Shown: positions 37,028-48,227, counted from the first letter of the stretch. The stretch: DNA of 64,000 bases from Citrobacter sedlakii NBRC 105722 (GCF_000759835.1 NZ_BBNB01000007.1:1-64000), one strand, 5' to 3'. Notes: generated by a model from the sequence alone, not told the origin. Numbers and translations are program-made.

Positions 37028-37258
37028 ATGCAAAAAAATCTCGCTCAGCTTGAACAAGCTGAAATGGATAAAGTGAATGTCGATCTGGCGGCCGCTGGCG
37101 TGGCGTTTAAAGAACGCTATAACATGCCCGTCGTCGCCGAGGTTGTGGAGCGCGAACAGCCAGAGCATCTGCGCGACTGGTTCCGCGAGCGTCTTATCGC
37201 CCACCGCCTGACGTCTGTGACGTTGTCACGTTTACCGTATGAGCCAAAAGTAAAATAA
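37028..37258 (+). CDS. holE: DNA polymerase III theta subunit HolE
   Basis: This 76-residue small helical subunit binds and stabilises the proofreading subunit DnaQ in the polymerase III core. It is recognised by the conserved middle [20 protein letters not shown] and EREQPEHL with the C-terminal [12 protein letters not shown] 37028 has AAGGAGAAG directly upstream. A longer frame from 37001 is not needed. It is divergent from yobA. Confidence 0.95.
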   Translation: MQKNLAQLEQAEMDKVNVDLAAAGVAFKERYNMPVVAEVVEREQPEHLRDWFRERLIAHRLTSVTLSRLPYEPKVK

Positions 37259-37366
37259 CGTTTTGCTTTAAAGTTACATATCCTTACATATTGCCTGCTA
37301 CAGTATAAGTCTATTCTTAATCTATCATTTAAGAACGATTGTAGACACTATGAAAAGGAAGTCATT

Positions 37367-38023
37367 ATGTCGAACTGGAAAATCGCTGCCGCGCAGTATG
37401 AACCCCTAAAAACACCTGTCCGCGAGCGCGTTGCACAGCATCTCGCCTTTATCGAAGCGGCGGCCCAACAACATTGCAATTTGCTGGTCTTTCCATCCCT
37501 TTCATTGTCCGGCTGCGCTGACGACCGAAAGGCGTTACCTGCGCCGCCGGATGCCAGTCTGCTCCAACCGCTGTCCTGGGCTGCAGCGCATCATCGTATG
37601 ACAATCATTGCCGGCCTGCCCGTGGAGCATAATGAGCGCTTTGTCAAAGGCATGGCCGTTTTTGCGCCGTGGATGACCGCGCCGCGTACCTATCATCACA
37701 GTCTTGGCGCTTGCCTTGGCAACGATCTTAAAACGATACGCGTGGTGGATGATCAACCGGAAGGCATGGATCTGGACCCGGCGTTTTCACTGTTCACCAC
37801 CAGCCAGAGCGTCGGCGAGCCAGAATTACTCTCCTCAACGTCACGGTTGCAAAACTTTTCTCATAAATTTTCGATTGCCGTACTGATGGCCAATGCGCGT
37901 GGCAACAGCGCATTATGGGATGAAAGTGGTCGACTTATCGTTCGCGCTGACCGCGGTCCGCTGTTATTAACGGGACAGCGCACCCCACGGGGTTGGCAAG
38001 GTGATATCATTCCATTACGCTAG
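37367..38023 (+). CDS. yobB: Degenerate carbon-nitrogen hydrolase family protein YobB
   Basis: This 218-residue cytoplasmic protein has the nitrilase-superfamily start (WKIAAAQYEP) and fold landmarks (LLVFPSLSLSG, TIIAGLPVEHN). The usual triad Glu-Lys-Cys is not intact: the Glu of FPExxLxG is Ser44, and no nucleophile cysteine in a GxxxCYD-type context follows. It is also shorter than active members. It is therefore probably a non-hydrolytic relative of unknown role. It is kept intact between holE and exoX as in E. coli. Confidence 0.88.
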   Translation: MSNWKIAAAQYEPLKTPVRERVAQHLAFIEAAAQQHCNLLVFPSLSLSGCADDRKALPAPPDASLLQPLSWAAAHHRMTIIAGLPVEHNERFVKGMAVFAPWMTAPRTYHHSLGACLGNDLKTIRVVDDQPEGMDLDPAFSLFTTSQSVGEPELLSSTSRLQNFSHKFSIAVLMANARGNSALWDESGRLIVRADRGPLLLTGQRTPRGWQGDIIPLR

Positions 38024-38046
38024 TCGTTTTCGGTCAGGAGTGTTAC

Positions 38047-38709
38047 ATGCTACGCATCATCGATACAGAAACCTGTGGCTTACAGGGCGGGATTGTCGAG
38101 ATCGCCTCTGTCGACGTAATCGATGGTCAGATCGTCAACCCGATGAGCCACCTGGTGCGTCCTGACCGCCCTATTTCCCCTCAGGCGATGGCGATCCACC
38201 GTATTACCGAAGCGATGGTGGCCGATAAACCCTGGATTGAAGAGATTATTCCGCACTATTACGGAAGCGAGTGGTACGTTGCGCATAACGCCAGCTTCGA
38301 CCGGCGCGTGCTCCCGGATATGCCGGGTGAGTGGATTTGCACCATGAAGCTGTCGCGTCGGCTGTGGCCCGGCATCAAATACAGCAATATGGCGCTGTAT
38401 AAATCCCGTAAGCTGAACGTGCAAACCCCGGCCGGCCTGCACCACCACCGCGCATTATATGATTGCTATATTACGGCGGCCTTGCTGATCGATATCATGA
38501 ACAGTTCAGGCTGGACGCCAGAGCAGATGGTCGAGATTACCGGACGTCCGGCGCTGCTCACCACCTTCACCTTTGGCAAATACCGCGGTAAACCGGTGTC
38601 TGAGATCGCAGAGCGCGATCCGGGCTATCTGCGCTGGCTGTTTAATAATCTCGACAGCATGAGCCCGGAGCTGCGCTTAACATTAAAGCACTATCTGGAA
38701 AACGCTTAA
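38047..38709 (+). CDS. exoX: Exodeoxyribonuclease X
   Basis: This DnaQ-fold 3'-5' exonuclease acts in mismatch and UV repair. In the 220-residue protein Exo I is IIDTETCGL (Asp6, Glu8), Exo II is HNASFD, and Exo III is [12 protein letters not shown] with the His-x4-Asp spacing of DEDDh enzymes. A C-terminal domain carries [22 protein letters not shown] lies upstream of ATG 38047. It overlaps the end of ptrB by four bases, tail to tail. Confidence 0.96.
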   Translation: MLRIIDTETCGLQGGIVEIASVDVIDGQIVNPMSHLVRPDRPISPQAMAIHRITEAMVADKPWIEEIIPHYYGSEWYVAHNASFDRRVLPDMPGEWICTMKLSRRLWPGIKYSNMALYKSRKLNVQTPAGLHHHRALYDCYITAALLIDIMNSSGWTPEQMVEITGRPALLTTFTFGKYRGKPVSEIAERDPGYLRWLFNNLDSMSPELRLTLKHYLENA

Positions 38710-40766
38710 TGCTCGCCTTGCCCCGGTAACGTCCCCTGGGCCAGGCCAATCAGAAAAGCGAATTCCAGCGCCACGCCTTCATACGATTTAAAGCGACCTG
38801 ACTTCCCGCCGTGTCCCGAATCCATGTCAGTGCAGAGCAGCAACAAGCGATCGTCGGTTTTCAACTCGCGCAGTTTTGCCACCCATTTCGCCGGCTCCCA
38901 GTATTGCACCTGCGAGTCATGTAACCCGGTCGTGACCAGCATGTGAGGGTAAGCCTGTGCGGTGACGTTATCGTAAGGGCTGTAGCTTTTCATATACGCG
39001 TAATACTGAGGATCTTTCGGGTTTCCCCACTCCTCAAATTCCCCGGTCGTCAGCGGGATCGACTCATCCAGCATCGTCGTGACCACATCAACAAAAGGCA
39101 CCTGGGCAATCACACCATGAAAAAGCTCGGGACGTTCGTTAATGGCAACCCCCATCAACATACCACCGGCGCTGCCACCCATAGCGTAACAGTGCGAAGG
39201 CGAGCCAAAACCCAACGCGAGCAGCGCGTCGCACGCATCTAGATAATCATTGAACGTATTGCGCTTCTTAAGAAATTTACCGTCTTCGTACCACTGCTGT
39301 CCCAACTCACCGCCGCCTCGCACATGGACAATGGCATAGACGAAGCCGCGATCCAGCAGGCTTAAGCGGCTACTGCTGAAATCAGCATCCATACAGGAGC
39401 CATACGACCCGTAGCCGTAGACCAGCAGCGGATTTTGCCCCTTACGAAAATACTTTTGGTTATAGACCAACGATACCGGCACTTCGACGCCGTCGCGCGC
39501 GGTTATCCACACGTGCTCGCTTCGGTAGTTTGCGGCGTCGAAACCGGGCACTTCCGTTTGCTTAATCACCCGACGCTCACCGGTGTCCATGTCCAGTTCA
39601 AACAGCGTGTCGGGCGTGGTCATGGAAGAGTAGCCGTAACGCAGTCGTGAGGTTTCCGGCTCCGGATTATAAGCAAGCCAGGTGACATAAGCCGGATCAT
39701 CAAAGGCGATGCCTATGACTTCTCGCGTTTTACGGTTAATTTGCCGCAGGCTGGTCAGTCCGCGCTGCCGCTCTTCCACAACCAGCCAGTCAGTAAACAG
39801 GGTAAAGCCTTCCAGCATGATAGCGTCCCGCGGCGGGATCAGCGTTTCCCATTTTTTTTCGTCACGGACACGAGTGCGATACAGACCGAAGTTTTTGCCG
39901 TCACGGTTCGAACGCAGGTAGAACTTGTGCTGGTAATGATCAAGGCTGTACTCGTGATCTTTACGACGCGGCAAAAAGACGAACGGTTCAGCGTCGGCCA
40001 ACTCGGCATCCAGCAGCCGCACTTCGCTGGTCGTCGCGCTACCAAGATGGATCACAATGTAATGCTGCGAGGTTGTTTTATGCAGGCTGACGTAAAACGT
40101 ATCGTCTTTTTCTTCGTAGATCAGTTCGTCGTGATTCGACGGCGTGCCAACGGTATGGCGCCAGACCTGATAAGGCAACAGCGTTGTGGCATGCTTGCGC
40201 ACATAATAGAAGGTCAGAGAATCATTCGCCCAGACAAACTCGGGGGCGACATTATCGAGCATTTCCGGATACCAGTTGCCGCTGTCAAGATTACGGAAAC
40301 GAATCCCGTACTGACGGCGGGACAGGTAATCTTCCGCTATCGCCATAATCGAGTTGTCAGGAGTAATAGCCAGCCCGCCAAGGGTGTAAAACTCGCTATG
40401 CGCCGCCCGTTTGTTGCCGTCAAGTAGCGTGACCCATTCATCCCATTCTTCACTGAGCGCCGACTGACGCTGATAAATGGCGTACTCGCAGCCCGGTTCG
40501 TAAATATGGCGATAGCGATAACCGTTCTTCACATAAGGCGCGGAGACTTCGCGCGGGGGAATGCGATCGATAATTTCTTTCAGTACGCGGTCCTGCAATG
40601 CCTGCTGGGTGGACATGACCTGATGCCCGTAGGCGTTTTCCTGGCGCAGGTAGTCAAGGACTTCCGGCTGCGAGCGGCTATCGTCCCGCAGCCAGTAATA
40701 ATTATCGATGCGTGTATCGCCATGGACCGTCATGGCGTAGGGAATACGATTGGCTTTCGGCAGCAT
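38706..40766 (-). CDS. ptrB: Oligopeptidase B
   Basis: This cytoplasmic serine peptidase cleaves small peptides after Arg or Lys. In the 686-residue protein an N-terminal seven-bladed propeller (about 70-400) gates the C-terminal alpha/beta-hydrolase domain. The catalytic serine is Ser532 in GGSAGGM, with Asp617 in the TTGLHDSQV region and His652 in GHGGKSGR. Intact and of normal length. It is convergent with exoX. Confidence 0.96.
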   Translation of the reverse strand: MLPKANRIPYAMTVHGDTRIDNYYWLRDDSRSQPEVLDYLRQENAYGHQVMSTQQALQDRVLKEIIDRIPPREVSAPYVKNGYRYRHIYEPGCEYAIYQRQSALSEEWDEWVTLLDGNKRAAHSEFYTLGGLAITPDNSIMAIAEDYLSRRQYGIRFRNLDSGNWYPEMLDNVAPEFVWANDSLTFYYVRKHATTLLPYQVWRHTVGTPSNHDELIYEEKDDTFYVSLHKTTSQHYIVIHLGSATTSEVRLLDAELADAEPFVFLPRRKDHEYSLDHYQHKFYLRSNRDGKNFGLYRTRVRDEKKWETLIPPRDAIMLEGFTLFTDWLVVEERQRGLTSLRQINRKTREVIGIAFDDPAYVTWLAYNPEPETSRLRYGYSSMTTPDTLFELDMDTGERRVIKQTEVPGFDAANYRSEHVWITARDGVEVPVSLVYNQKYFRKGQNPLLVYGYGSYGSCMDADFSSSRLSLLDRGFVYAIVHVRGGGELGQQWYEDGKFLKKRNTFNDYLDACDALLALGFGSPSHCYAMGGSAGGMLMGVAINERPELFHGVIAQVPFVDVVTTMLDESIPLTTGEFEEWGNPKDPQYYAYMKSYSPYDNVTAQAYPHMLVTTGLHDSQVQYWEPAKWVAKLRELKTDDRLLLLCTDMDSGHGGKSGRFKSYEGVALEFAFLIGLAQGTLPGQGEH

Positions 40767-40849
40767 GTCACTGTTCTTTCGTGATTATACATCCTCTAAG
40801 GGTGGCAAAACTCACGAATGATGCAAGCGAAACATGCTGCATTCAGCGG

Positions 40850-41515
40850 TTAGCCGGGTAACGCCAGCTTTTGCTGTTTGAGATCCTGTTCAATACCTTC
40901 GCGGACATCCTGCGGGATTTTCAACGCATCGCCCAGCGCGTTAAGGTAGCTGCGCTCCATAAAGTGATCAATATCAATGGCCGCACAGCTCAGGAAGTAA
41001 ACCTCAAGCGCTTCTTCTTCGTTGCGAACGCCCTCGGCCAGACGCTGCGGATCGAGCGGTTGCTCAATAGCCTTCTCGATGAACACGCGCCCCTGCTCTT
41101 CCACGCCCGCTTCACGCAACTGCTGCTCGATAGCGGCGCGCTCTTTCGCATCAATATGACCATCGCTTTTTGCAGCGAAAACCAGCGCCAGGATCAAACG
41201 CTCGGTGCGCACATCCAGCGGCGAACTCTGCGCGCCAAATTGCGGCTCGTCCTGATGGGCGGCACGCACTCTGTCTTTGTACTTGTTCCATAATACTGTG
41301 CCAGCAATCGCGCCACCGCCCGCGAGCAGCGCGCCAGTGCCATATTTGCTGAGTAATTTACGGGAAGATTTATTTGCGACCAGTAAACCTGCCAGGCCAC
41401 CCAGCGCGCCGGGAACCAACAGTTTACTTAATCCTTGCTGACCGGAAGAGGAAGACGACGAAGACGCTCCGCTCTGTCCAAGCAAAGATTGTAATTGATT
41501 TAGCCAGTTAGCCAT
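40850..41515 (-). CDS. yebE: Inner-membrane protein YebE (DUF533)
   Basis: This 221-residue protein has a serine-rich N-terminus (about 13-28), then a Gly/Ala-rich hydrophobic region (about 30-75) that likely crosses the membrane. A DUF533/TerB-like helical domain follows (about 100-221, with [21 protein letters not shown]). The acidic motif DGHIDAKER resembles a tellurite-resistance TerB metal site. Function is unknown. In E. coli yebE responds to CpxR (general knowledge), not shown here. Confidence 0.9.
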   Translation of the reverse strand: MANWLNQLQSLLGQSGASSSSSSSGQQGLSKLLVPGALGGLAGLLVANKSSRKLLSKYGTGALLAGGGAIAGTVLWNKYKDRVRAAHQDEPQFGAQSSPLDVRTERLILALVFAAKSDGHIDAKERAAIEQQLREAGVEEQGRVFIEKAIEQPLDPQRLAEGVRNEEEALEVYFLSCAAIDIDHFMERSYLNALGDALKIPQDVREGIEQDLKQQKLALPG

Positions 41516-41610
41516 TTTTGCCCCTCAAGTACTGACAATGAATCTTCAAATCGTACCCGAGGGGATGTCAGGAAATGTATTTTCCTGCAAAAGATGCGCA
41601 AATTATGACG

Positions 41611-41961
41611 TTACTGCGGCTGATACTCCGCCTTGCCGGCTTTGCAATCGACGCTGACGTTATAGTGTATATCCGCGCTTTTGCCGCGTACGGTCAGCGG
41701 CACCTGCCATTTTCCATCCTGGCCGGTAATTTCTTTCGGGTTAACCCAGGCAACAGGATCGGCCTGACCAACATGCTTTTGATCGTCAGGCCAGCGCGCA
41801 ATACGATTTTGTTGATAATCGCGCTTAACGCTCGCCGCAATGCCCGCGGCATCCAGCCCTTCACACTGAGGAAATTTGACCGTTTTGCTGTCTGTACTGG
41901 CTGCATACGCCGTTGCGCTGGCAACCAGCAGCAGGCTCAGCAGCGCGCCCGTTTTGTTCAT
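41611..41961 (-). CDS. yebF: Exported protein YebF
   Basis: This small protein in E. coli passes through the outer membrane by way of OmpF/OmpC into the medium (established for K-12). The 116-residue precursor has a signal peptide (about 1-20, ending ATAYA). The mature part carries two cysteines in FPQCEGLD and SVDCKAGK that should pair. ATG 41961 with GGAGA upstream starts the signal peptide. The physiological role is unclear; it has a fold like the colicin M immunity protein (literature). Confidence 0.92.
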   Translation of the reverse strand: MNKTGALLSLLLVASATAYAASTDSKTVKFPQCEGLDAAGIAASVKRDYQQNRIARWPDDQKHVGQADPVAWVNPKEITGQDGKWQVPLTVRGKSADIHYNVSVDCKAGKAEYQPQ

Positions 41962-42032
41962 GTTTTTCTCCGTAGCCCATTGCGTTGACTCAGAAAAAGC
42001 ATGGTACAAAACGGCAGGAGCGCAAGTCAGAC

Positions 42033-42314
42033 TCAGGCGGCCTGGGTGTCGTCTTCCGCGGACTCAACCACCTGCGGCGATGGCAATTTGCCGGTTCTGA
42101 GAATAGTGCTCAGGACATCTTTCTGTTCTGCCAGCCACAGGGAAAGCGCTTCACGCTGTTCGTCTTCCAGCGCTAACGGCGACTGTTCAAGCCAGGTGTC
42201 AAGCAGATCCGCCGTGTCCAGCATCTTGTCATACGCATCGGCTTCCTTTTTGCTGGTAAATGACATTTTTTCCTCACCTTCACGAATGACTACGTATTTA
42301 ACTTCAACCGCCAT
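42033..42314 (-). CDS. yebG: SOS-induced protein YebG
   Basis: This 93-residue soluble protein, conserved in enterobacteria, is of uncertain function. It begins [19 protein letters not shown] and has the conserved [19 protein letters not shown] helix. ATG 42314 gives the known start; the longer frame to 42425 would read through the LexA box. In E. coli it is induced late in the SOS response and also by cAMP (established). It diverges from purT. Confidence 0.93.
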   Translation of the reverse strand: MAVEVKYVVIREGEEKMSFTSKKEADAYDKMLDTADLLDTWLEQSPLALEDEQREALSLWLAEQKDVLSTILRTGKLPSPQVVESAEDDTQAA

Positions 42315-42334
42315 TTTGCAGCCTCTCAATATTA

Positions 42335-42350
42335 CTGTATTTATATACAG
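42335..42350 (-). promoter_or_regulatory. LexA box of yebG
   Basis: CTGTATTTATATACAG fits the SOS consensus CTGT-N8-ACAG perfectly and is nearly palindromic. It lies 20 bases upstream of the yebG start. Confidence 0.9.
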
Positions 42351-42394
42351 TATATTCCATTTACGGCCTGAAATCAACCTGGTAATAAAGACAG

Positions 42395-42410
42395 ACGCAA
42401 ACGTTTTCGT
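42395..42410 (+). promoter_or_regulatory. PurR box of purT
   Basis: ACGCAAACGTTTTCGT is one base off the PurR consensus ACGCAAACGTTTGCGT. It lies 36 bases upstream of purT, inside the divergent purT/yebG gap. Confidence 0.9.
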
Positions 42411-42445
42411 ATATACTGCGGCCAATTTTATCGGGGGATATTTGT

Positions 42446-43624
42446 ATGACGTTATTAGGTACAGCGCTGCGTCCGGCAGCCACTCGGGTGATGTTGTTAG
42501 GTTCCGGCGAGCTGGGTAAAGAAGTGGCGATAGAGTGTCAGCGCCTCGGCATTGAGGTTATCGCGGTCGATCGTTATGCCGACGCTCCAGCGATGCATGT
42601 CGCGCACCGTTCTCACGTCATCAATATGCTGGACGGGAACGCTCTGCGACGTGTGGTTGAACAGGAGAAACCGCATTTTATCGTACCGGAAATCGAAGCT
42701 ATCGCCACTGACATGCTGGTACAACTGGAGCAGGAGGGTCTGAACGTTGTCCCCTGCGCCCGCGCGACACAACTGACGATGAACCGTGAAGGTATTCGCC
42801 GCCTGGCGGCGGAGGCGCTGGCGCTGCCCACGTCCCCTTTCCGTTTTGCCGACAGCGAAGCCAGCTTTCGTGAGGCCGTCAGCGAAATTGGCTATCCCTG
42901 CATTGTGAAACCGGTGATGAGCTCCTCCGGCAAAGGACAAAGTTTTATCCGTTCCGAAGAACAACTGGCCCAGGCCTGGGCGTATGCGCAGCAAGGCGGT
43001 CGCGCGGGGGCCGGGCGAGTGATAGTGGAAGGCGTGGTGAATTTCGACTTCGAAATTACCCTGTTGACCGTTAGCGCTGTCGACGGCGTGCATTTCTGCG
43101 CGCCGGTGGGCCATCGTCAGGAAGATGGCGACTACCGTGAATCCTGGCAGCCGCAGCAGATGAGCGCGCTGGCGCTCGAACGCGCCCAGGAGATTGCACG
43201 TAAAGTGGTGCTGGCGTTAGGCGGCCACGGGCTGTTTGGCGTTGAGCTGTTTGTCTGCGGCGATGAGGTCATTTTTAGCGAAGTTTCCCCTCGTCCACAC
43301 GACACCGGAATGGTGACACTGATTTCGCAGGATCTGTCCGAGTTTGCCCTTCACGTACGCGCCTTTCTCGGTCTGCCGGTGGGCGCTATCCGCCAGTACG
43401 GGCCGTCAGCTTCAGCGGTGATTTTACCGTCATTGTCCAGCCAGAACGTCACGTTTGACCAGGTGCAGAATGCGGTTGGCGCAGGCTTGCAGATACGCTT
43501 ATTCGGTAAGCCGGAAATCGATGGAACCCGTCGTCTGGGGGTCGTCCTGGCGACAGGAGAAAACGTTGACGCGGCAGTGATGAGCGCAAAAGACGCGGCC
43601 CGTCAGGTGATTGTCAAAGGTTGA
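42446..43624 (+). CDS. purT: Formate-dependent GAR transformylase PurT
   Basis: This ATP-grasp enzyme makes formyl-glycinamide ribonucleotide from GAR, formate and ATP, a step of purine synthesis that bypasses folate. In the 392-residue protein the N-terminal loop [16 protein letters not shown] binds nucleotide or substrate. The ATP-grasp core has [14 protein letters not shown] and the metal site [15 protein letters not shown]. It is intact, with PurR control upstream. It converges with eda across a REP element. Confidence 0.97.
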   Translation: MTLLGTALRPAATRVMLLGSGELGKEVAIECQRLGIEVIAVDRYADAPAMHVAHRSHVINMLDGNALRRVVEQEKPHFIVPEIEAIATDMLVQLEQEGLNVVPCARATQLTMNREGIRRLAAEALALPTSPFRFADSEASFREAVSEIGYPCIVKPVMSSSGKGQSFIRSEEQLAQAWAYAQQGGRAGAGRVIVEGVVNFDFEITLLTVSAVDGVHFCAPVGHRQEDGDYRESWQPQQMSALALERAQEIARKVVLALGGHGLFGVELFVCGDEVIFSEVSPRPHDTGMVTLISQDLSEFALHVRAFLGLPVGAIRQYGPSASAVILPSLSSQNVTFDQVQNAVGAGLQIRLFGKPEIDGTRRLGVVLATGENVDAAVMSAKDAARQVIVKG

Positions 43625-43630
43625 ATCGCC

Positions 43631-43660
43631 ATCAGGCCTACAGCCGCGCGTAGGCCTGAT
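43631..43660. repeat. REP element between purT and eda
   Basis: Perfect 11-base arms ATCAGGCCTAC / GTAGGCCTGAT enclose an eight-base centre AGCCGCGC. This is the typical enterobacterial REP palindrome, placed between two convergent genes. Confidence 0.85.
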
Positions 43661-43678
43661 AAACGACATAACCGCTAA

Positions 43679-44320
43679 TTACTGCTTCGCGCCTTCTACT
43701 GCTTCGCGCGCCAGGCGGGTAATACGGTCGTAGTCACCCGCTTCCAGCGCATCGTTCGGCACCAGCCAGGAACCGCCGATACACAGCACGCTTTTCAGCG
43801 CCAGGTAATCACGGTAGTTGGCCGGAGAAATGCCGCCGGTCGGGCAGAAACGTACCTGTGAGAACGGACCCGCAATCGCCTGCAGCGCTTTGGTGCCGCC
43901 GTTGGCTTCCGCCGGGAAGAATTTAAACTCTTTCAGGCCGTAGTCCATTCCCAGCATCAGTTCAGAAACCGTGCTGATCCCCGGAATAAGCGGGATCGTA
44001 CCTTCCGTTGCCGCTTTCAGTAACGGCTCGGTCAGACCCGGGCTGATGGCGAACTGCGCGCCGGCAGCAGTGACGTCCGCCAGTTGCTGCGGGTTGAGTA
44101 CGGTCCCCGCGCCGACAATGGCTTCCGGCACCTCTTTGGCGATAGCGCGGATAGCATCCATCGCACAGGCGGTACGTAACGTGACTTCCAGTACGCGCAC
44201 ACCACCGGCAACTAACGCTTTTGCCATCGGCACAGCGTGTTCCAGTTTATTCACCACGATCACCGGGACAACCGGGCCGGTGGTCAGGATTGCTTCTGCA
44301 CTTGTTTTCCAGTTTTTCAT
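43679..44320 (-). CDS. eda: KDPG aldolase Eda
   Basis: This enzyme cleaves 2-keto-3-deoxy-6-phosphogluconate to pyruvate and glyceraldehyde 3-phosphate, and also acts on 4-hydroxy-2-oxoglutarate. In the 213-residue TIM barrel the Schiff-base lysine is in [14 protein letters not shown], Glu in [10 protein letters not shown], and CPTGGIS forms the phosphate-binding loop. It follows edd by 35 bases, so the two form an operon. In E. coli eda also has its own promoters under KdgR control (established); kdgR is at 14872-15663. Confidence 0.97.
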   Translation of the reverse strand: MKNWKTSAEAILTTGPVVPVIVVNKLEHAVPMAKALVAGGVRVLEVTLRTACAMDAIRAIAKEVPEAIVGAGTVLNPQQLADVTAAGAQFAISPGLTEPLLKAATEGTIPLIPGISTVSELMLGMDYGLKEFKFFPAEANGGTKALQAIAGPFSQVRFCPTGGISPANYRDYLALKSVLCIGGSWLVPNDALEAGDYDRITRLAREAVEGAKQ

Positions 44321-44355
44321 CAGAGTTTTTCTCTCGCCTGATTACAAAATGAGTC

Positions 44356-46167
44356 TTAAAAAGTGATACAGGTTGCGCCCTGCTCCGCGCCGGAAAGTTT
44401 TTCACGCAGCGCGCTAAACATCTCACGACCGGTACCGATACGCGAAGCGCTCAGATCCGGAATGTGAGGCTGGCGGGCGGCAAGTTCCGCGTCATCAACC
44501 AGCAGCGTTAATTCCCCTGTCTGTCCGTTCACCCGAATAAGGTCGCCATCGCGCACTTTCGCCAGCAGGCCGCCGTCGTAGGCTTCCGGGGTAACATGGA
44601 TGGCTGAAGGCACTTTACCTGAAGCACCCGAAAGCCGTCCATCGGTAACTAACGCAATTTTGAAACAGCGGTCCAATAATACACCAAGTGGCGGCATGAG
44701 TTTATGTAATTCTGGCATTCCGTTCGCCTTTGGTCCCTGATGACGGACAACCACGACGCAATCTTTGTCCAGCAGACCTGCTTCAAAGGCCGGTAAAACG
44801 TCATGTTGGCTTTCGAAGACCACGGCGGGGGCTTCGATAATCTGATTCTCAACCGGCACCGCAGACGTTTTCATGACTGCGCGACCCAAATTCCCGCTCA
44901 GTACCTTCGTTCCACCGTGATGGGAAAACGGCTGATCAAAAGCGGCAATGACATTGTTGTCCAGTGATTTCTGTGCGCCATCACGCCAGTCAAGCTCGCC
45001 GTTATTCAGCCACGGTTCCAGGGTGTAGCGCTTCAGACCGAAGCCCGCCACGGTATTGACGTCTTCATGCAGCAGGCCCGCATTCAGCAGTTCGCGCATC
45101 AGCACCGGTACGCCACCCGCCGCCTGGAAGTGGTTAATGTCTGCCGGACCGTTCGGGTACAGGCGCGCCATCAGCGGCACGACGTCCGACAGATCCGAGA
45201 AGTCATCCCAGTTGATCTGAATGCCCGCCGCACGCGCCATTGCCACCAGGTGCATTGTGTGGTTGGTGGAACCTCCGGTTGCCAGCAGCGCGACAATCCC
45301 GTTGACCACCACTTTTTCATCGATCATTTTACCGATCGGCATCCAGTCGTTGCCGTTGCCGGTCAGACGCGTCACCTGACGCGCCGCCGCCACGGTCAGC
45401 GCTTCACGCAGCGGCGCATCCGGATGCACAAAAGAGGATCCCGGCAGCTGCATGCCCATAAATTCCACCACCATCTGGTTGGTGTTGGCCGTTCCGTAGA
45501 AGGTACAGGTGCCTGGCGCATGGTAAGAGGCCGCTTCCGACTCCAGCAGCGCCATCCGATCCACTTTCCCTTCAGCGTACAGCTGACGAATACGCACCTT
45601 TTCTTTATTCGCTAAACCACTGGCCATCGGGCCTGATGGGATAAAGATTGACGGCAGGTGACCAAACGACAGCGCAGCCATCACCAGGCCCGGCACAATT
45701 TTGTCGCACACGCCGAGGAACAGCGCACCGTCAAACATGTTGTGCGACAGTCCAACCGCCGCCGACATCGCGATCACTTCACGGCTCAGCAGGGAAAGCT
45801 CCATACCGTCCTGCCCCTGCGTTACGCCATCACACATTGCCGGAACGCCGCCCGCCACCTGTCCGACCGCATTCGCCGAGTGCAGCGCTTTACGAATAAT
45901 ATCCGGATAGTGTTCATAAGGCTGATGCGCCGAGAGCATGTCGTTGTATGAGGTGATGATCGCGATATTGTTACGCAACATGCTTTTCAGGGAGGCTTTA
46001 TCTTCCGGCTGGCAGGCGGCAAAGCCATGCGCCAGGTTGCCGCACGCCAGCTGCGAGCGGTGAACGGTTGAAGATTTGGCCTGCTCAATACGAGCAAGGT
46101 AGGCAGAACGGGTCTCGCGAGAACGTTCAATAATGCGCTGTGTTACGCGTAACAAATTCGGATTCAT
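44356..46167 (-). CDS. edd: 6-phosphogluconate dehydratase Edd
   Basis: This first enzyme of the Entner-Doudoroff pathway converts 6-phosphogluconate to KDPG. It belongs to the IlvD/Edd family with a [4Fe-4S] cluster. In the 603-residue protein the family signatures are [20 protein letters not shown] and [21 protein letters not shown]. Cysteines in [11 protein letters not shown] and [16 protein letters not shown] are probable cluster ligands. Intact. Upstream lie a GntR-type operator and the zwf terminator. Confidence 0.97.
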   Translation of the reverse strand: MNPNLLRVTQRIIERSRETRSAYLARIEQAKSSTVHRSQLACGNLAHGFAACQPEDKASLKSMLRNNIAIITSYNDMLSAHQPYEHYPDIIRKALHSANAVGQVAGGVPAMCDGVTQGQDGMELSLLSREVIAMSAAVGLSHNMFDGALFLGVCDKIVPGLVMAALSFGHLPSIFIPSGPMASGLANKEKVRIRQLYAEGKVDRMALLESEAASYHAPGTCTFYGTANTNQMVVEFMGMQLPGSSFVHPDAPLREALTVAAARQVTRLTGNGNDWMPIGKMIDEKVVVNGIVALLATGGSTNHTMHLVAMARAAGIQINWDDFSDLSDVVPLMARLYPNGPADINHFQAAGGVPVLMRELLNAGLLHEDVNTVAGFGLKRYTLEPWLNNGELDWRDGAQKSLDNNVIAAFDQPFSHHGGTKVLSGNLGRAVMKTSAVPVENQIIEAPAVVFESQHDVLPAFEAGLLDKDCVVVVRHQGPKANGMPELHKLMPPLGVLLDRCFKIALVTDGRLSGASGKVPSAIHVTPEAYDGGLLAKVRDGDLIRVNGQTGELTLLVDDAELAARQPHIPDLSASRIGTGREMFSALREKLSGAEQGATCITF

Positions 46168-46287
46168 AACGGCTCCTGAAATTTATTTGTCAGAGCGACC
46201 GGTTTAGCAACATTCATCAATGGGTCCCGGGACCCGGAAAACGCTGGCAAGCAGTAGCTCAGGGGCAAAATCGTTTCAGGCAGTGTA

Positions 46288-46326
46288 ATAAAAAAAGCCC
46301 CGCGGGTGAATCCACGCGAGGCTTAA
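46288..46326 (-). terminator. Terminator between zwf and edd
   Basis: Read on the minus strand, AAGCCTCGCGTGG pairs with CCCGCGGGGCTT (two mismatches, short loop), followed by seven T. It ends zwf, 76 bases after its stop. The GntR-type operator lies on the zwf side of it, which matters for where edd starts. Confidence 0.85.
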
Positions 46327-46361
46327 AAGTGCAAAAATTGTTCTACAATCTGTGTTAGATC

Positions 46362-46377
46362 ATGTTACCGGTAAAAT
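46362..46377. promoter_or_regulatory. GntR-type operator upstream of edd
   Basis: ATGTTACCGGTAAAAT is very close to the gluconate-repressor palindrome ATGTTACCGGTAACAT. It sits in the zwf-edd gap, 195 bases upstream of the edd start. A second dyad, GGGTCCCGGGACCC (46222-46235), is a perfect 14-base palindrome nearer to edd and may be another regulatory site. Confidence 0.75.
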
Positions 46378-46401
46378 AACACCTTAGTAGCAGGGACGCT
46401 T

Positions 46402-47877
46402 TTACTCGAATTCATTCCAGGAACGCCCGTCGCGGGTGATCATCGCCACCGAGGCGACAGGTCCCCAGGTCCCGGCCTGATACGGTTTCGGCGCGTCATT
46501 GTCCATTGCCCATGCTTCGGTAATGGAGTCCACCCACTTCCATGCTTCTTCCACTTCGTCGCGACGCACGAACAGCGCCTGAATGCCGCGCATGGTTTCC
46601 AGCAGCAACCGCTCGTAAGCATCCGCCAGATGCGTCTGATTGAAGGTTTCGGAGTAGCTCAGATCGAGCTTGGTAATTTGCAGGTTGTGCTTGTGATCGA
46701 GGCCCGGCACCTTGTTCAATACCTGAATATCCACCCCTTCATCCGGCTGCAGACGGATGGTCAGTTTGTTCTGCGGCAGATCCTGCCATGACTCTTTGAA
46801 CAGGTTGAGTTCAGGCGTCTTGAAGTACACCACCACCTCGGAGCATTTGGTCGGCAAACGCTTGCCGGTACGCAAGTAGAACGGCACGCCCGCCCAGCGC
46901 CAGTTGTCGATGTCCACGCGAATCGCCACAAACGTTTCAGTGTTACTGCTCTTGTTCGCGCCTTCTTCTTCCAGATAACCCGGTACTTTTTTACCCTGGG
47001 CAAAGCCGGTGGTGTACTGGCCGCGGACCGTTTTTTCACGCACGTTGGAACGATCAATGCGACGCAGCGACTTTAACACCTTCACTTTTTCGTCACGAAT
47101 ACTGTCTGCGGTGAGATCGGACGGCGGAGACATCGCAATCATGCACAGGATTTGCAACAGATGGTTCTGGATCATATCGCGCATCTGGCCTGCCTGGTCA
47201 AAGTAGCCCCAGCGGCCTTCGATCCCCACTTCCTCGGCAACGGTAATTTCCACATGATCAATCGTGCGGTTATCCCAGTTGTTGACGAACAGCGAGTTGG
47301 CAAAACGCAACGCCAGCAGGTTTAAAACCGTCTCTTTCCCCAGATAGTGGTCAATACGGTAAACCTGGCACTCTTCAAAATACTCGCCAACCTGATCGTT
47401 GATCTCGCGCGATGTCGCCAGCGATGTTCCCAGCGGTTTTTCCATCACCACGCGCGCCGGTTTAGCGTTCAGTTTGGCTTCGCCCAGACCTTTGCAAATC
47501 GCGCCAAAGGTACTTGGCGGCATAGCGAAGTAGTTAATGGTGGTACGGTTTTTCTGGTCCAGCATGTCGCCCAGACGGGTAAACGCCGCGGTGTCATTGA
47601 CGTCCAGATTGCAAAAATCCAGACGACCGCTCAGGGTATCCCATAAACTTTCGTCGATATTCTCTTTCATGAAGGTTTCAAGGGCTTCACGAACAACCCG
47701 GGTATAGGCCTCTTTATCCCAGTCCGCGCGCCCTACCCCGATAATGCGGGTCTCCGGGTTGATCTGACCGGCTTTTTCCAACTGATACAGGGAAGGCAGC
47801 AATTTACGACGCGCAAGGTCGCCTTTCGCGCCGAAAATGACCAGGTCACAGGCCTGGGCTGTTTGCGTTACCGCCAT
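46402..47877 (-). CDS. zwf: Glucose-6-phosphate dehydrogenase Zwf
   Basis: This entry enzyme of the pentose-phosphate and Entner-Doudoroff routes oxidises glucose 6-phosphate with NADP+. The 491-residue protein has the nucleotide-binding start [18 protein letters not shown] and the active-site signature RIDHYLGKE at about 178-186. Intact with the normal length. In E. coli it is also SoxS- and MarA-activated (established). A HexR box lies between it and hexR. Confidence 0.98.
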   Translation of the reverse strand: MAVTQTAQACDLVIFGAKGDLARRKLLPSLYQLEKAGQINPETRIIGVGRADWDKEAYTRVVREALETFMKENIDESLWDTLSGRLDFCNLDVNDTAAFTRLGDMLDQKNRTTINYFAMPPSTFGAICKGLGEAKLNAKPARVVMEKPLGTSLATSREINDQVGEYFEECQVYRIDHYLGKETVLNLLALRFANSLFVNNWDNRTIDHVEITVAEEVGIEGRWGYFDQAGQMRDMIQNHLLQILCMIAMSPPSDLTADSIRDEKVKVLKSLRRIDRSNVREKTVRGQYTTGFAQGKKVPGYLEEEGANKSSNTETFVAIRVDIDNWRWAGVPFYLRTGKRLPTKCSEVVVYFKTPELNLFKESWQDLPQNKLTIRLQPDEGVDIQVLNKVPGLDHKHNLQITKLDLSYSETFNQTHLADAYERLLLETMRGIQALFVRRDEVEEAWKWVDSITEAWAMDNDAPKPYQAGTWGPVASVAMITRDGRSWNEFE

Positions 47878-47923
47878 GTCATTCTCCTTAGTTAGCTATC
47901 CTGGTGCGTTGCCAGGCATTACT

Positions 47924-47938
47924 TGTAATTTTATTACA
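47924..47938. promoter_or_regulatory. HexR box upstream of zwf
   Basis: TGTAATTTTATTACA matches the HexR operator pattern TGTAATnnnATTACA exactly in its arms. It lies 47 bases upstream of the zwf start in the divergent zwf/hexR gap. HexR is released by KDPG in related bacteria (established). Confidence 0.8.
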
Positions 47939-48227
47939 GTGCACTGTACTGCTTTTACGTGAATCCTGAAACCGTAAACGGTTAACCACCCGTGCGGTTG
48001 GCGATCGTCGCGCCGTTTTGTTGTTGAGTGGCGCGATCGTGTAAAAAGGGGTGTCGTTTTTGTAAGCATGACATCAGGACAAAATAAGATGCTGATCATG
48101 TTATGAAAAAAAACAACAACTATACTGACCATTTTCCCCCCTTCATGGGCCAGCAGGGGTACTATCTACCAAAATCGCCGCTCGATTTCCTGTATTACTG
48201 AAATCGTCATATCCTTGAGTTTACATC

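Noticed and set aside
42497..43114. 205-residue minus-strand open frame inside purT
   Set aside because: It is fully antisense to the conserved purT gene and has no independent support.
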